Position numbers and translations under genes: made by a program. Source: AAA164-E04 sp014239995 (GTDB taxonomy: Bacteria; Verrucomicrobiota; Verrucomicrobiia; Limisphaerales; AAA164-E04). Taken from it: a stretch of 64,000 nucleotides of DNA. The stretch spans positions 1 through 64,000 of the forward strand of contig JAQWLM010000027.1 of NCBI GenBank assembly GCA_029247315.1, in the 5' to 3' direction. Below, piece after piece: positions 51,601 to 59,996 of the stretch. Numbering within the stretch: position 1 is the stretch's first letter; each line of letters opens with the position of its first letter. The notes beneath the pieces were generated by a model. It was given only the letters and a program-made list of their open reading frames with translations, was not told the origin of the DNA and did not search any database.

Positions 51601-51984
51601 GTAATGGGCAGCAGCAGCATTTTGATTGAGTTTCAAGGCCTCGCTTGATTGCTTTAGGACTTCCTCTGTCTGGTTCAAGAGAAGGTAAGCGTTGGCAAGG
51701 TTGAGCCGAGCATCAAGGTCTCCCGGGTGGAGTATGGACGCTTGACGGAAACTTTCGGCTGCTTTTTCCGCTCCACTGCTTCCCTGCACAAGCATGTTCT
51801 TCCCGGAATTCATCAGCTCTATAAAGCGTTCAGCTGTAACATTTTTATCACTTTTTATTGAGTTGCTGCTGTTGTTTTTGATTTTTTGAGTCGGGTAATA
51901 AAAAAGAGCGAACATGGCGACCACTATGAAAAAAAGCAGCATGATAAACGCGATGGCCGGGGGTTTTTCGCGGTTTGAATTCAT
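48601..51984 (-). CDS. TPR / FG-GAP (VCBS) / ASPIC-like giant membrane-anchored protein
   Basis: A protein of 1127 residues. One transmembrane anchor near 9-30 (AIAFIMLLFFIVVAMFALFY), then TPRs (about 55-215; DARLNLANAYLLLNQTEEVL, AVSYQLGRSYQGLGQWESAS). Residues about 240-640 are FG-GAP/VCBS-type repeats with calcium-loop-like D-x-D-x-D patterns (DWDGDDLPDLFI, DFDGDCDSDLLL, DYDNDGWLDILV). About 640-705 resembles an ASPIC/UnbV segment (GIGVKVEVTTGGLRLAR). The last 400 residues carry the segment SCPYLYAWNGEKYRFVTDLL often seen with it. Probably a surface or periplasmic scaffold; function unknown. A promoter-like -10 box lies six bases before the ATG. Confidence 0.85.
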   Translation of the reverse strand: MNSNREKPPAIAFIMLLFFIVVAMFALFYYPTQKIKNNSSNSIKSDKNVTAERFIELMNSGKNMLVQGSSGAEKAAESFRQASILHPGDLDARLNLANAYLLLNQTEEVLKQSSEALKLNQNAAAAHYLTGCALVRTGQFEKAVQSLQVAKQIDPTVNAVSYQLGRSYQGLGQWESASLQFEEVIQFDPQHPSAFYNLSQTYIRLERQKEAEQMLERHQSVISAQPLSADPSTTEKCIYTEPIAPFQLEQPDANGIKVYFTDATEAFLGDKASTYLGPAGVVDVGHDDQLDLLVREKGKGYTMLIKRAGVFQAHGFPLPLLPEATYFQCLIGDLQHQGSMRGGQQEDAILLTDKGTQVFQISPNGMLSDSSLFTQLAPLQALKGRLTDFDITGKLDLLSINTTNRSLLYHRNQGTFSFTHETRHSSFPADIEGVSDLVVADWDGDDLPDLFIARETDTAQLYLKQRGGSMTQAAISDDWPKAKTLAVADLNNDLRTDVAFLTSDGLQIRLQGDTKAQNIDIGSTTADSVQCIDYDNDGWLDILVYGKGIFRAWRNEGLSGFVESTRTLGLEQLKLDNIQSLSRGDFDGDCDSDLLLTLEDQTLRILRNEGGNRNTMMKIRMEGSRSNPSGIGVKVEVTTGGLRLARTLHELPLEIGLGKRKKVDSIDPHWTDTITQVDYEIEDCSSLVLFELEMPTGSCPYLYAWNGEKYRFVTDLLGAAPLGLPAKEGVYIPADTEEIVWVGNESIFPPKNGNHILQVTEELREVLYLDEAKMIIVDHPTGTEVHSTSKLVARPPFPQHGIQTLGHAKSLRSAMRSDGMDCTEALQEIDKHMASPVNLRAPQLRGLAEPFALELDFGHVDGTKPWALVMTGWLHFGGGMSNIGASHDPQLPFPFPTLERLTSNGQWKSMPIEIGAPAGKTKTIVTDLNGQLPTGPLRLRLTMSFEIHWDRIQLMQTMTNAYTQVHTIAPAQTDLHWRGFSRYLDQAWTQPLTPDYEDIDFAPNWLITPSGWCTRYGEVDPLIASRDNQLVLMNGGDELTLKFATNRIPAKENGQERDFFFFSSGWDKDADFHVAQGWTVAPLPWHGMDSQAYGNEQRPKHLSDDWIQKYNKRWVGSMTLRQQRSSK

Positions 51985-52348
51985 GCCAAGAACATAGCCA
52001 AACAGCGTCCGACTTCAAGTTCAGAGCTTAAAACTGATTTGCGGGGTATCCTGCGATCCAGTACGGACTGGGCATGAACGGTTGGAAAGTTAAAGTTAAG
52101 AAACCAGGCCGGGCATTGCTGCCCGGCCTGATCTATCCCTAACATGTTATAAGAACAAACGCTCCCATTAGACGTTTTCATCTCTTGAGATATTCATTTG
52201 AGATTCAAGATTCTGGAATTGGATTGTGTCCCCTTATGCCTGGCGTGGTGTGGATCCGTTCCTTCACCATACACCTGGGTCGATGTCATGCACAGCCCAG
52301 TCCATGCCTTGAGTTTTCCAGGGGAAAAGTTCTCGAGTTAAAAGGACA
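51985..52348 (-). other. Intergenic region with terminator hairpin and promoter-like boxes
   Basis: 364 bases between the DUF2339 gene and the TPR/VCBS gene. It holds a strong hairpin at 52105-52130 and, for the minus strand, TTGAAG (52018-52013) with TATGTT (51996-51991) at 16-base spacing just before the ATG at 51984. No gene recognised. Confidence 0.5.
52105..52130 (-). terminator. Strong hairpin, probable terminator
   Basis: A perfect 11-bp stem CAGGCCGGGCA / TGCCCGGCCTG with loop TTGC. Reading the minus strand it is followed by GTTTCTTAACTTTAAC, a modest T-rich tail. It lies about 220 bases after the DUF2339 stop and before the next gene's promoter. Confidence 0.6.
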
Positions 52349-55300
52349 TTATGGAGACTCGATGGTTTCCGATTTCATGGAAGACACCTCCTGTTCAAGC
52401 CGTTTGGAGTATTTTTGATAGAGGAATGAAGCCAGCATGGTAGCCACCGCGATGCCTACCAGGGCTCCAACCCGGTAGAGTTGGTCAAGATGTGAAATAT
52501 CGTGCATGAAGACCTTGAAAATGGTACATGCGAACAATCCAAGCCCAAATTTTCTTGCACCGCCAAGTCTCCTGGCAATGCCAACCGCGATCAGTACAAA
52601 GGCAAATATAGACCAAGCAACGCTGTAACACAGGTCGCGTGCGATATTGCCCCGAAATTCAAATACGAGCGAACCTTCCCCTGGTTTCGCAAAAAAATCA
52701 GCAATCTCAATATTCATCAAGATAAAGGTGAGGAAAACCGCCATTCCGTATAGCCAGGCTGGCAGGTTTTTCACCTTTTCCTTGAGGGTGTAGGATTCAA
52801 GTGTTCTTGCCCCAATCAACAGGGATCCAATCACCAGGGCGTAGGTGTATAGATACCAATTGAGGATAGGAAAGTTGCCGCGCGGATAATAATCCAGGAT
52901 CGATGGGTTTAATCCAAGGCGAACAAAGCTCAACGCCAATAATGCCACGCCCCACGCGATGAGTCCTTGATGAGCAATGTGACGGTATATCCAAATCAAG
53001 GCTGCACCCTCCAGAGCCCAGCCGATCGTCAACCATTCATGGTTCCACTGAACCGGGAAAATAAGTGTTATAAACAGGCTGGTCACTCCGCCGAACCATG
53101 CAAGGACGGTTCGATGTTCTGGTATCTCCCGTGAGACTGCTTTCCAGCGATTGCGAAGCACAAAAAAGGTGACGCAGGCAAAAGCTAATGGGATCAGACC
53201 AGGAGCACTGAGATCGAATTTTTTTTCTGTCCAGATATGCAAAAGCACGAAGTGCCCCACGCCCGACAAGGCTGCAGTGATCCACGCACCCTTGCCACGA
53301 TCTTGCTCGAAACGAATGACAAAGGGACTGATGAGAAACAAAAGATAATGTGCCACTATCCACGCGAGGATTCCATGACCGGTGGATGTGTTCCATTCCC
53401 GGATTACCCAGGCGTATTGCACTGCTAGACTTGAAAGCAGTCCAGCCATGGCAAGCCAACTGCTTTGACGACTGTTCCAGCAGACCATGGCGCTCAATAG
53501 CCATGATGTGACCATAATCCAGTGGGTTGTGGGAAGTTCGAGATGCCCGATAACTCCCAAGAGCAGAAAAAAAGGAAGCACGGAGGCGTATGCTTGCCCC
53601 CAGAATTGCATGGATTCGATTCTTCTGCTGTCAACGGCTTTCAGTCCGGTGAGTGTTCTTTCAGGCATGGACCGTCCTAGCGATGCGATCCATCTGGGCG
53701 CGTTTTGAATGGTGAACATGATCAAGCCGCAGAAAAGCATGATCCAAATGAGCATCGAGGATATGCTATCAAAGCCAGGTGGCACTGATAGGATCCAAGC
53801 TCCGAAGATCCCCATCGTCAGTGCTACGGTACCCAGGATCAATGCCAACGAGCCGCTTGCGAATGCCAGGCACAGAAAGATGACGTCCAGAAGCATGACA
53901 CCTGTCCATGTTGCGAAGGAGGATACACTGGATTGTAAGATACCGATGCACACGATGCAAAGCGTCAACAGCGGAGTACATAGGCTCCATGGAGAGACAG
54001 GTGTCGACCGTGCTTGATGGAGTTGGATGAAAAGAAAGGCAGACTGTATCAGGCCGAACAGGAGGCAGGCGCCGATGATCCAGACCGACATGGCTGGTTC
54101 AGCGTAATGGCTTGCCCAGGCACTGAGGACCAGAAAAGTGATTCCTGCCTGAATGCTAGCCCAGTGCTGGCCTTTGGAGTCATTAAAGGACTGCCACATC
54201 AGAACGAGGTAGATGCTGAGGATCAGGCATGCAATCCAGGCAGCATGCATCTCGATATCCGGGAAGTTTTGAATGACATACAGACACAGGCCAAGGGAGG
54301 CGAATGATGGTATTTTTAAAGCTATTCTCATGGAATGCTGTCTTGGGTAGACAGTCTGTTTCCATGTTTCTGCGCTCATAAATATCAGGCCGAAGGGTAG
54401 CATGATGGCAGCAGCAGTTCCCCAGGGAAACAGGGGTGGCTGTTGTATGACCCAGAATGTCAGGTAGAAGGCAGTACCCAAGCTTGTTGCCCATGTCATC
54501 CAGCACCATTGCTGCCTGATGGAGATGATAAGGATGCCAATATTAAGCAGTGCTATGTAGGAAAAAAGCGCACTGGTGCTTGGCACGTCAAGCAGTTGGG
54601 GAGTAAGAAATCCTCCCAGCATGCCCAGTGCTGCCACGACCTGAGTGCCCCAGCGGTGAGCAAGTAGGATGGCACCTGAGGTCACGAGTGCATTGATGAA
54701 AAAGGTCAATGCTGGGCTGAAGAGCCCAAACTGGTAGATCCCGTGTGCTGCAAACGTCACAGCGTAGAGACCAACAATGCCTGTTCCGCACAGAGTGTGG
54801 GAGGTGATTTTATAGGGCTTGCGGTTCAGAAAGAGTCCTCCTCCCAGCAGGGCTGTTGACGTGATATACCCCAGGGCAATTCTTAACCAGGGGGGGACTA
54901 GGTTGTTGTCGAAGGAGTATTTGACGAAGAAGCAGATGGCGAAGAAAAAAGCAAGACCACCAATCCAGGCGAAAAGGCGTGCGCCCATGAATACCTCAAG
55001 GCTATTGGTCGATAACTTTTGAGTGGTCTTGTTGTTTCCGGTGGATCTGTCAAAAGGCAAGTAGGCGGCGATTTTTTCTCCGAGCCGCATCTTGCGATTA
55101 CGAACAGACGACGAAGGCTTCAAGTTGGACTCTTGAAGAAAAGACCTTGGTTCTGTCTTCTTGGAGGCAGGCGGTGGATCCGTTCGTTGCGGGTCCTTGC
55201 TTACAGCAGGGTCCTTATGTCCCGGTTTGGTTGGATTGCTTGCTTTCCGCCACGTCAGCATTTCCCTCCTGGTCTTCAGGGTGATTCGCAGCGCGATTGC

Positions 55301-55354
55301 AGACAAGGTTAGCGGCAGAAGCCAACCTCCTATCAAGATCATTATCCAAAACAT
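52349..55354 (-). CDS. DUF2339 polytopic membrane protein
   Basis: About 1001 residues from ATG 55354 (a TTG at 55441 would add 29). One N-terminal membrane helix (FWIMILIGGWLLPLTLSAIA), a long charged proline/lysine-rich linker (about 25-115), then more than 20 hydrophobic helices. The entry to the helical part, EVFMGARLFAWIGGLAFFFA followed by FFVKYSFDNNLVPPWLRIAL, is the DUF2339 signature. Function of the family is unknown; it is widespread in Bacteria as a single large membrane protein. It stands alone between two intergenic regions. Confidence 0.87.
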   Translation of the reverse strand: MFWIMILIGGWLLPLTLSAIALRITLKTRREMLTWRKASNPTKPGHKDPAVSKDPQRTDPPPASKKTEPRSFLQESNLKPSSSVRNRKMRLGEKIAAYLPFDRSTGNNKTTQKLSTNSLEVFMGARLFAWIGGLAFFFAICFFVKYSFDNNLVPPWLRIALGYITSTALLGGGLFLNRKPYKITSHTLCGTGIVGLYAVTFAAHGIYQFGLFSPALTFFINALVTSGAILLAHRWGTQVVAALGMLGGFLTPQLLDVPSTSALFSYIALLNIGILIISIRQQWCWMTWATSLGTAFYLTFWVIQQPPLFPWGTAAAIMLPFGLIFMSAETWKQTVYPRQHSMRIALKIPSFASLGLCLYVIQNFPDIEMHAAWIACLILSIYLVLMWQSFNDSKGQHWASIQAGITFLVLSAWASHYAEPAMSVWIIGACLLFGLIQSAFLFIQLHQARSTPVSPWSLCTPLLTLCIVCIGILQSSVSSFATWTGVMLLDVIFLCLAFASGSLALILGTVALTMGIFGAWILSVPPGFDSISSMLIWIMLFCGLIMFTIQNAPRWIASLGRSMPERTLTGLKAVDSRRIESMQFWGQAYASVLPFFLLLGVIGHLELPTTHWIMVTSWLLSAMVCWNSRQSSWLAMAGLLSSLAVQYAWVIREWNTSTGHGILAWIVAHYLLFLISPFVIRFEQDRGKGAWITAALSGVGHFVLLHIWTEKKFDLSAPGLIPLAFACVTFFVLRNRWKAVSREIPEHRTVLAWFGGVTSLFITLIFPVQWNHEWLTIGWALEGAALIWIYRHIAHQGLIAWGVALLALSFVRLGLNPSILDYYPRGNFPILNWYLYTYALVIGSLLIGARTLESYTLKEKVKNLPAWLYGMAVFLTFILMNIEIADFFAKPGEGSLVFEFRGNIARDLCYSVAWSIFAFVLIAVGIARRLGGARKFGLGLFACTIFKVFMHDISHLDQLYRVGALVGIAVATMLASFLYQKYSKRLEQEVSSMKSETIESP

Positions 55355-55873
55355 CTCTTTTATTTCTTTGAGTTCAGGTTTCTTGCCTCTCCCAGGCCAA
55401 AATACCGTTGGAAATCCTCGCCTGGACCGTTCTTTCTTCAAACTATCTCAGCAACAAGTCAATCCTTGCGCCTACAGGGAGAGCTGAATGCCATACTTTC
55501 GTTTGACTGCCCGTTCTCTGGCCTCCGCCTCCTTGATTCACGTAAGCACCATGGTCGTGGTAATTCCCGATCTCCATATGGCCACTCTTCACAGAATCGA
55601 TCATGAATTTTCCGGTTCTCGCGTGGCTGTGTTCCAGCAGGAGGGTGTTTGTGGTATTTATCACCTTTGTGTGTTTCATCCGGCATAACCTGCGTCTGAA
55701 TGTGATTTAAAGAGGTGTCCCGCATGGAACCGGTAGGATCAATCCTCCTTCAGAGGACAGGTTGGCATGGCATCCGTCACGATGGTTTTAAGATCTCCAC
55801 CCCTGCTTATTGCTATCGAGAGCTATTGCATTCTCCACCAAGGTTCGTCTTTACAAGGGTTTCACCCCACCCA
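55355..55873 (-). other. Intergenic region, no convincing gene
   Basis: About 520 bases upstream of the DUF2339 gene. Two overlapping minus-strand frames around 55443-55725 (one with GHMEIGNYHDHGAYVNQGGG, one very Arg/Pro-rich) have no known domain and no ribosome binding site; I cannot tell decayed coding sequence from chance. Confidence 0.35.
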
Positions 55874-56275
55874 TCAGGGCTCCCCTTGATGGACGGGGTG
55901 AAACGCTGCTCGATGATCTCTGCCACTCGCCGGGTCCAGGTAGATATCATCTTTTCGGCAGTGCTTGAGAAAACCGTCAATATACGCGATATCACCTACA
56001 TTGTAATGCTCTGCCATTGCCTTAAACTTGCCAAAGTTACATTCAATGCCGCCTTCAAGATGGACCCGTGCGGATCCTGGATTGGAAATGTCAACTTTCC
56101 TGACGATTCCCTTGACAGTTATTTTCTTACCCACGAATGGCGTACCTAATACACTCAAGTCCTCTTGCAGGAATTGTGCGGCTGGATCTCCATAGTCCAT
56201 TTGCCAGCCTTTCCATACAGGTCCGCAGCCCAACAAAAGGAAAGCTGTGATCGTTACAAGCCAGTTTTTTTTCAT
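55874..56275 (-). CDS. Small lipoprotein with tRNA_anti-like OB-fold
   Basis: A protein of 133 residues. Signal KKNWLVTITAFLLLGCGPVW with lipobox LLGC. The mature domain (about 35-120) matches the tRNA_anti-like OB-fold of secreted proteins: FVGKKITVKGIVRKVDISN, VHLEGGIECNFGKF, VGDIAYIDGFLKHC, DDIYLDPAS. These usually sit on the membrane with unknown ligands. ATG 56275 starts exactly at the signal; upstream in-frame starts add unrelated residues. Confidence 0.72.
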   Translation of the reverse strand: MKKNWLVTITAFLLLGCGPVWKGWQMDYGDPAAQFLQEDLSVLGTPFVGKKITVKGIVRKVDISNPGSARVHLEGGIECNFGKFKAMAEHYNVGDIAYIDGFLKHCRKDDIYLDPASGRDHRAAFHPVHQGEP

Positions 56276-56881
56276 TGAAAACCACATAAGCACATGGTGT
56301 GCCATAAAGAAAAAGCCATTGTACTGCTCTTGCAGGATTAGATGTATCTAATTCATAATTAAAGAGTTAGGCGTATCTATTTTAGAGTCATGTTTGCTGG
56401 CTTAGATGCTTGGGGTATGTTCAAAAAATGAACATAGTATATACTTAAAATGTCCAATTGAATATGCTTGAGTCTTATTCTTAACACTCAAGTGATCCAA
56501 TGACGGGCAGCTTGTGCTCTCTCATGATATACACGCTACGCCCTACGATGCTTCCCTGCGATGGCGAAACGCTCCTAGGGGTTTCCCTTGGAGGTGGAAG
56601 CTCAAGCTGGACGTTTCATATCGGCACCATAAAACCCCGGTGAGCCATGATTGATCACGATTTGGGGTAATCCCACCCGGGTGAAAATGCTTTTTCCGTC
56701 ACATGGAGACCAAGGCATCCGTGATGCAATTTGATCCAGGGCATGTTGGAAATGCAAAACCTGTCCCTACATGGGATGCTGTTTGTGTTTTTGATTTTTG
56801 CATTGTTAGATGCTTTCCATTAAGTTTTTATGTGTATCCATGTTGCTTCAACGGGACAGGTAGCGCAGATCGCGTTGAGGT
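56276..56881 (-). other. A/T-rich intergenic region with an operator-like palindrome
   Basis: About 600 bases without a convincing gene. The stretch 56330-56460 is noticeably A/T-rich relative to its neighbours, as expected for a promoter region of the lipoprotein gene, and includes the dyad at 56416-56436. Confidence 0.4.
56416..56436. repeat. Perfect 8-bp inverted repeat
   Basis: TATGTTCA and TGAACATA flank AAAAA, a 21-base palindrome in the A/T-rich region upstream of the lipoprotein gene. Its size and symmetry resemble a dimeric repressor site; no T-run makes it a terminator. Confidence 0.45.
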
Positions 56882-58171
56882 CTAGATCACAGGCTTCCAG
56901 CCCGTTTCGTAGTCACGTTCCCATAGCTGGTTTTCTTTGAGCTTTTGTTTGATTTGAAGTGTCTTTCGGTCAAAATGTACTGTTTGTCCGGTGCGATAGG
57001 CGATATTGCCAAGGTGACACATCAGGGTGCTGATCTGGCCGGTGGCGATCTCTGAGTTGGGGCGTTTGCCGGACCGGATGGCGGTGAAGAAGTTGTCTAC
57101 ATGGCCGCGGTCGCCACCTTCCCCGTTGTGTTTTTCCAGAGATTGACCGTCGAGGTCAAAGACCTCATAACCGGTGCCATTGATGGCCAGGGAGCCTTTG
57201 CTGCCGTAAAAACGAACAAAATCATGTTTCTTCTCTCGCCTTGGATGGCAGCTGCTGCCGTCCCATGAGGCACCCTTCTCTCCGAAATCATAGACGGCGA
57301 TCGCCGTATCAGGTGTTTCCTGATCGTCATCGTAATGATATCTTCCACCGGTGTAACTCACCGTCTCAGGGTAGTCTACATCCAATCCCCATCGAGCAAG
57401 GTCCAGTGCATGAATTCCGTTATTGCCAAGTTCACCGTTGCCCCAGTGCCAGTGCCAGTGCCAGTTGTAGTGTACAAGGTTGTCTTTGTAGTCACGCCGG
57501 GGTGCGGGACCCTGCCAGAGATCAAAATCTAGATGAGGCGGAACCGGCGCTTTCTTTCCAGAACCGATGGAACTACGCGCATTATCATACCAGCACCTCG
57601 CAAAGGTGGTTTCACCGATCACACCCGAGTGAAGTCGAGCCATGGCCTCACGAATGGCTGGCCATGTTCGGCGCTGATTTCCCATCTGTACGACACGCTT
57701 GTGCTTGCGGGCAGCCTGGACCATCCAGAAACCTTCCTGAGGGTTGTGACTTCCAGGTTTTTCGACGTAGACGTGTTTCCCTGCAGAGCAGGCAAGAATC
57801 GAGGCTGGGGCGTGCCAGTGGTTGCAGGTTGCAATCATGATAGCGTCGAGATCCTTGTCATCGAGCATTCGACGGAAATCTCTAACGCCTTGTGGTTTCG
57901 GGGCATTTTTCTTGTCAACGACATCGATGGCTCTGTCGATGCGTTGCTGATCAACGTCGCAAACGTAGGCGACCTCCACGTTGGGCAGAGCGACGGCGTT
58001 ATTCACGTGTGCCATGCCACGGCTTAGCCCCATGACACCCACACGAACACGGTTGCTGCTCTTTCCTTGGGCTCTGGCAGGTGTGATGGAGAAGGGGGAG
58101 ATTGCTGCCAGTCCCGTACTTGCCGCACCCGAATACTGAATGAACTGACGTCGACTGATGATTTTTTGCAT
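56882..58171 (-). CDS. Tat-exported Gfo/Idh/MocA oxidoreductase
   Basis: A protein of 429 residues. Twin-arginine signal SRRQFIQYSGAASTGLAAIS with cleavage after ARA near 34. Rossmann fold (RVRVGVMGLSRGMAHVNNAV), NHWHAPASI, catalytic-lysine motif EKP in YVEKPGSHNPQEG, then the large C-terminal domain with HWHWHWGNGELGNNGIHALD. Tat export fits a folded protein that carries NAD(P) to the periplasm. PVC genomes encode many of these, usually in carbohydrate loci. ATG 58171 sits at the Tat motif; ATG 58198 would add nine residues. Confidence 0.9.
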   Translation of the reverse strand: MQKIISRRQFIQYSGAASTGLAAISPFSITPARAQGKSSNRVRVGVMGLSRGMAHVNNAVALPNVEVAYVCDVDQQRIDRAIDVVDKKNAPKPQGVRDFRRMLDDKDLDAIMIATCNHWHAPASILACSAGKHVYVEKPGSHNPQEGFWMVQAARKHKRVVQMGNQRRTWPAIREAMARLHSGVIGETTFARCWYDNARSSIGSGKKAPVPPHLDFDLWQGPAPRRDYKDNLVHYNWHWHWHWGNGELGNNGIHALDLARWGLDVDYPETVSYTGGRYHYDDDQETPDTAIAVYDFGEKGASWDGSSCHPRREKKHDFVRFYGSKGSLAINGTGYEVFDLDGQSLEKHNGEGGDRGHVDNFFTAIRSGKRPNSEIATGQISTLMCHLGNIAYRTGQTVHFDRKTLQIKQKLKENQLWERDYETGWKPVI

Positions 58172-58323
58172 ATGGATTGAAATGTATGATTTTGTCATGA
58201 TATTAATCGCCTATCTTTACTAAGAAAAGTTAAAATGAATGCAATTTGGAGCGTCTCACATGGCTTGGCGCTGAGCTTGGTTCCGTCCATCTCGGCAGGG
58301 AGCGCTTTTTTTTGAAAATCCGA

Positions 58324-58352
58324 TTGACACGGCATCGGTGGATCATTAAGGT
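58324..58352 (+). promoter_or_regulatory. Candidate promoter of tRNA-Thr-tuf operon
   Basis: A consensus TTGACA at 58324-58329 and TAAGGT (three of six) at 58347-58352 with 17-base spacing, about 120 bases upstream of tRNA-Thr. The region 58199-58473 otherwise contains no gene. Confidence 0.4.
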
Positions 58353-58473
58353 CCGCTCACTCTAAGATAGTCTAGAGGCAGTCGCCATCAGCCCCGGCCA
58401 GGAAAAACTAGGGGTGGATGGTATTTTGTCGTCTGGCAGATCGGGGCTTGTGAGCCTGTATGAGTTTGCTCTG

Positions 58474-58549
58474 GCCCATGTAGCTCAGTTGGTAGAGCAC
58501 ATCCTTGGTAAGGATGAGGTCACCGGTTCAAGCCCGGTCATGGGCTCCA
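58474..58549 (+). tRNA. tRNA-Thr (GGT), with encoded CCA
   Basis: Acceptor stem GCCCATG / CATGGGC, D-arm GCTC-AGTTGGTA-GAGC, anticodon stem CATCC-TTGGTAA-GGATG with anticodon GGT, T-arm ACCGG-TTCAAGC-CCGGT, discriminator T, CCA encoded at 58547-58549. It stands directly before tuf, a common tRNA-tuf arrangement, and probably shares its transcript. Confidence 0.96.
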
Positions 58550-58605
58550 TTTTTTGTAACTGAAACATATTGTTAATAAAGAATAACACTCGTTAAGGAA
58601 ATCGC

Positions 58606-59796
58606 ATGGCAAAAGAAGCGTTTCAAAGAACCAAACCGCACGTCAACGTCGGAACGATTGGTCATGTTGACCATGGCAAATCTACTCTGACTGCCGCTAT
58701 CGTGGCCGTTCAAGCCCGCAAGGATTTGGCGACCCCCATCTCTTATGGAGACATCACCAAGGGAGGAACTGTCCGTGACGATTCTAAGACCGTCACCATC
58801 GCAGTGTCTCACGTGGAATACGAAAGTGACAATCGGCACTATGCCCACGTCGATTGTCCGGGCCACGCTGATTATGTCAAAAACATGATCACCGGTGCCG
58901 CACAAATGGACGGTGCCATCTTGGTCGTCAGTGCTGCAGATGGTCCCATGCCCCAAACGCGTGAGCACATCCTGCTTGCGCGGCAGGTGGGTGTACCAGC
59001 CATCGTGGTATTTCTGAATAAATGCGACCTGGTCGATGACGATGAGTTGCTTGAGCTCGTCGAGATGGAAGTGCGGGATCTACTTTCCAAATACGAGTTT
59101 CCTGGAGATGACGCTTCCATCGTGCGTGGCAGTGCGACTGCTGCCCTTGAAGGAACTCCAGATGGTGAGGCATGTATTCAGGCTCTTTTGACTGCTGTTG
59201 ATGAACAAGTTCCATTGCCTGAGCGCGAGGTGGATAAGCCTTTCTTGATGTGCATTGAAGATGTTTTCAACATTGAGGGTCGTGGCACGGTCGTCACCGG
59301 ACGTGTAGAGCGCGGTGAGCTTACCAAGATGAGCGAGGTGGAAATCGTTGGTTTGCGCGAGACACGTAAAACCACTGCGACGGACATTGAAATGTTCCGC
59401 AAACTGCTCGACAGCGCATCTGCCGGGGACAACGTAGGTGTTCTCCTGCGCGGCGTCAAAAAGACGGATGTTGAACGTGGGATGGTCTTGTCCAAACCGG
59501 GTTCCATTACCCCTCACACCAAATTCAAGGCGGAGTTATATGTCCTTTCCAAGGATGAGGGAGGACGTCACACGCCTTTCTTTACCAACTACCGACCCCA
59601 GTTCTACTTTCGCACCAGCGATGTAACCGGAACGGTTGACTTACCTGAAGGCGTGGAAATGGTGATGCCTGGCGACAACGTATCAGTGGAGATTACATTG
59701 ATTGCACCTGTTGCCATGGAGAAGACGCAACGATTTGCCATTCGAGAAGGCGGGCGCACTATCGGTGCCGGTCGTGTATCGGACGTGATGGAATAA
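58606..59796 (+). CDS. tuf: Elongation factor Tu
   Basis: A protein of 396 residues, normal length. G1 GHVDHGKST (GKST instead of the common GKTT), G3 DCPGHADYVKN, G4 NKCDLVDD, G5 GSATAAL. The switch I/G2 segment is unusual: where most bacteria have a RGITI motif this protein has KTVTI (residues 61-65), preceded by GGTVRDDS. Domains 2 and 3 look ordinary (GRGTVVTGRVERG; FAIREGGRTIGAGRVSDVM). It delivers aminoacyl-tRNA to the ribosome. The ATG has AAGGA six bases upstream. Confidence 0.98.
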   Translation: MAKEAFQRTKPHVNVGTIGHVDHGKSTLTAAIVAVQARKDLATPISYGDITKGGTVRDDSKTVTIAVSHVEYESDNRHYAHVDCPGHADYVKNMITGAAQMDGAILVVSAADGPMPQTREHILLARQVGVPAIVVFLNKCDLVDDDELLELVEMEVRDLLSKYEFPGDDASIVRGSATAALEGTPDGEACIQALLTAVDEQVPLPEREVDKPFLMCIEDVFNIEGRGTVVTGRVERGELTKMSEVEIVGLRETRKTTATDIEMFRKLLDSASAGDNVGVLLRGVKKTDVERGMVLSKPGSITPHTKFKAELYVLSKDEGGRHTPFFTNYRPQFYFRTSDVTGTVDLPEGVEMVMPGDNVSVEITLIAPVAMEKTQRFAIREGGRTIGAGRVSDVME

Positions 59797-59808
59797 ATCA
59801 TATTTAAC

Positions 59809-59846
59809 CAAGACCAGGGGAAGCGCTTAGAGTCCCTTGGTTCTTG
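59809..59846 (+). terminator. Imperfect hairpin after tuf
   Basis: CAAGA-CCA-GGG pairs with CCC-T-TGG-T-TCTTG with two single-base bulges and a loop of about 14 bases, followed by ATCTTT. A weak or partial terminator between tuf and tRNA-Trp. Confidence 0.35.
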
Positions 59847-59899
59847 ATCTTTACTCAAGCGGCATCCTGTTTTGGGCTGACGCTGGGAGCTGTCAAAGT

Positions 59900-59975
59900 A
59901 GGGCGGTAGCTCAATTGGTAGAGTAGCGGTCTCCAAAACCGTCGGTTGGGGGTTCAAGTCCCTCCCGCCCTGCCA
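59900..59975 (+). tRNA. tRNA-Trp (CCA), with encoded CCA
   Basis: Acceptor AGGGCGG / CCGCCCT, D-arm GCTC-AATTGGTA-GAGT, anticodon loop CTCCAAA with anticodon CCA, T-arm GGGGG-TTCAAGT-CCCTC, discriminator G, encoded CCA at 59973-59975. The tuf-tRNA-Trp-secE order is frequent in bacteria. Confidence 0.96.
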
Positions 59976-59996
59976 TTTAAAAAATTAATAAAAAGC

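Noticed and set aside
55443..55725. Two overlapping minus-strand small frames
   Set aside because: No recognisable domain, no ribosome binding site; described only as intergenic content.
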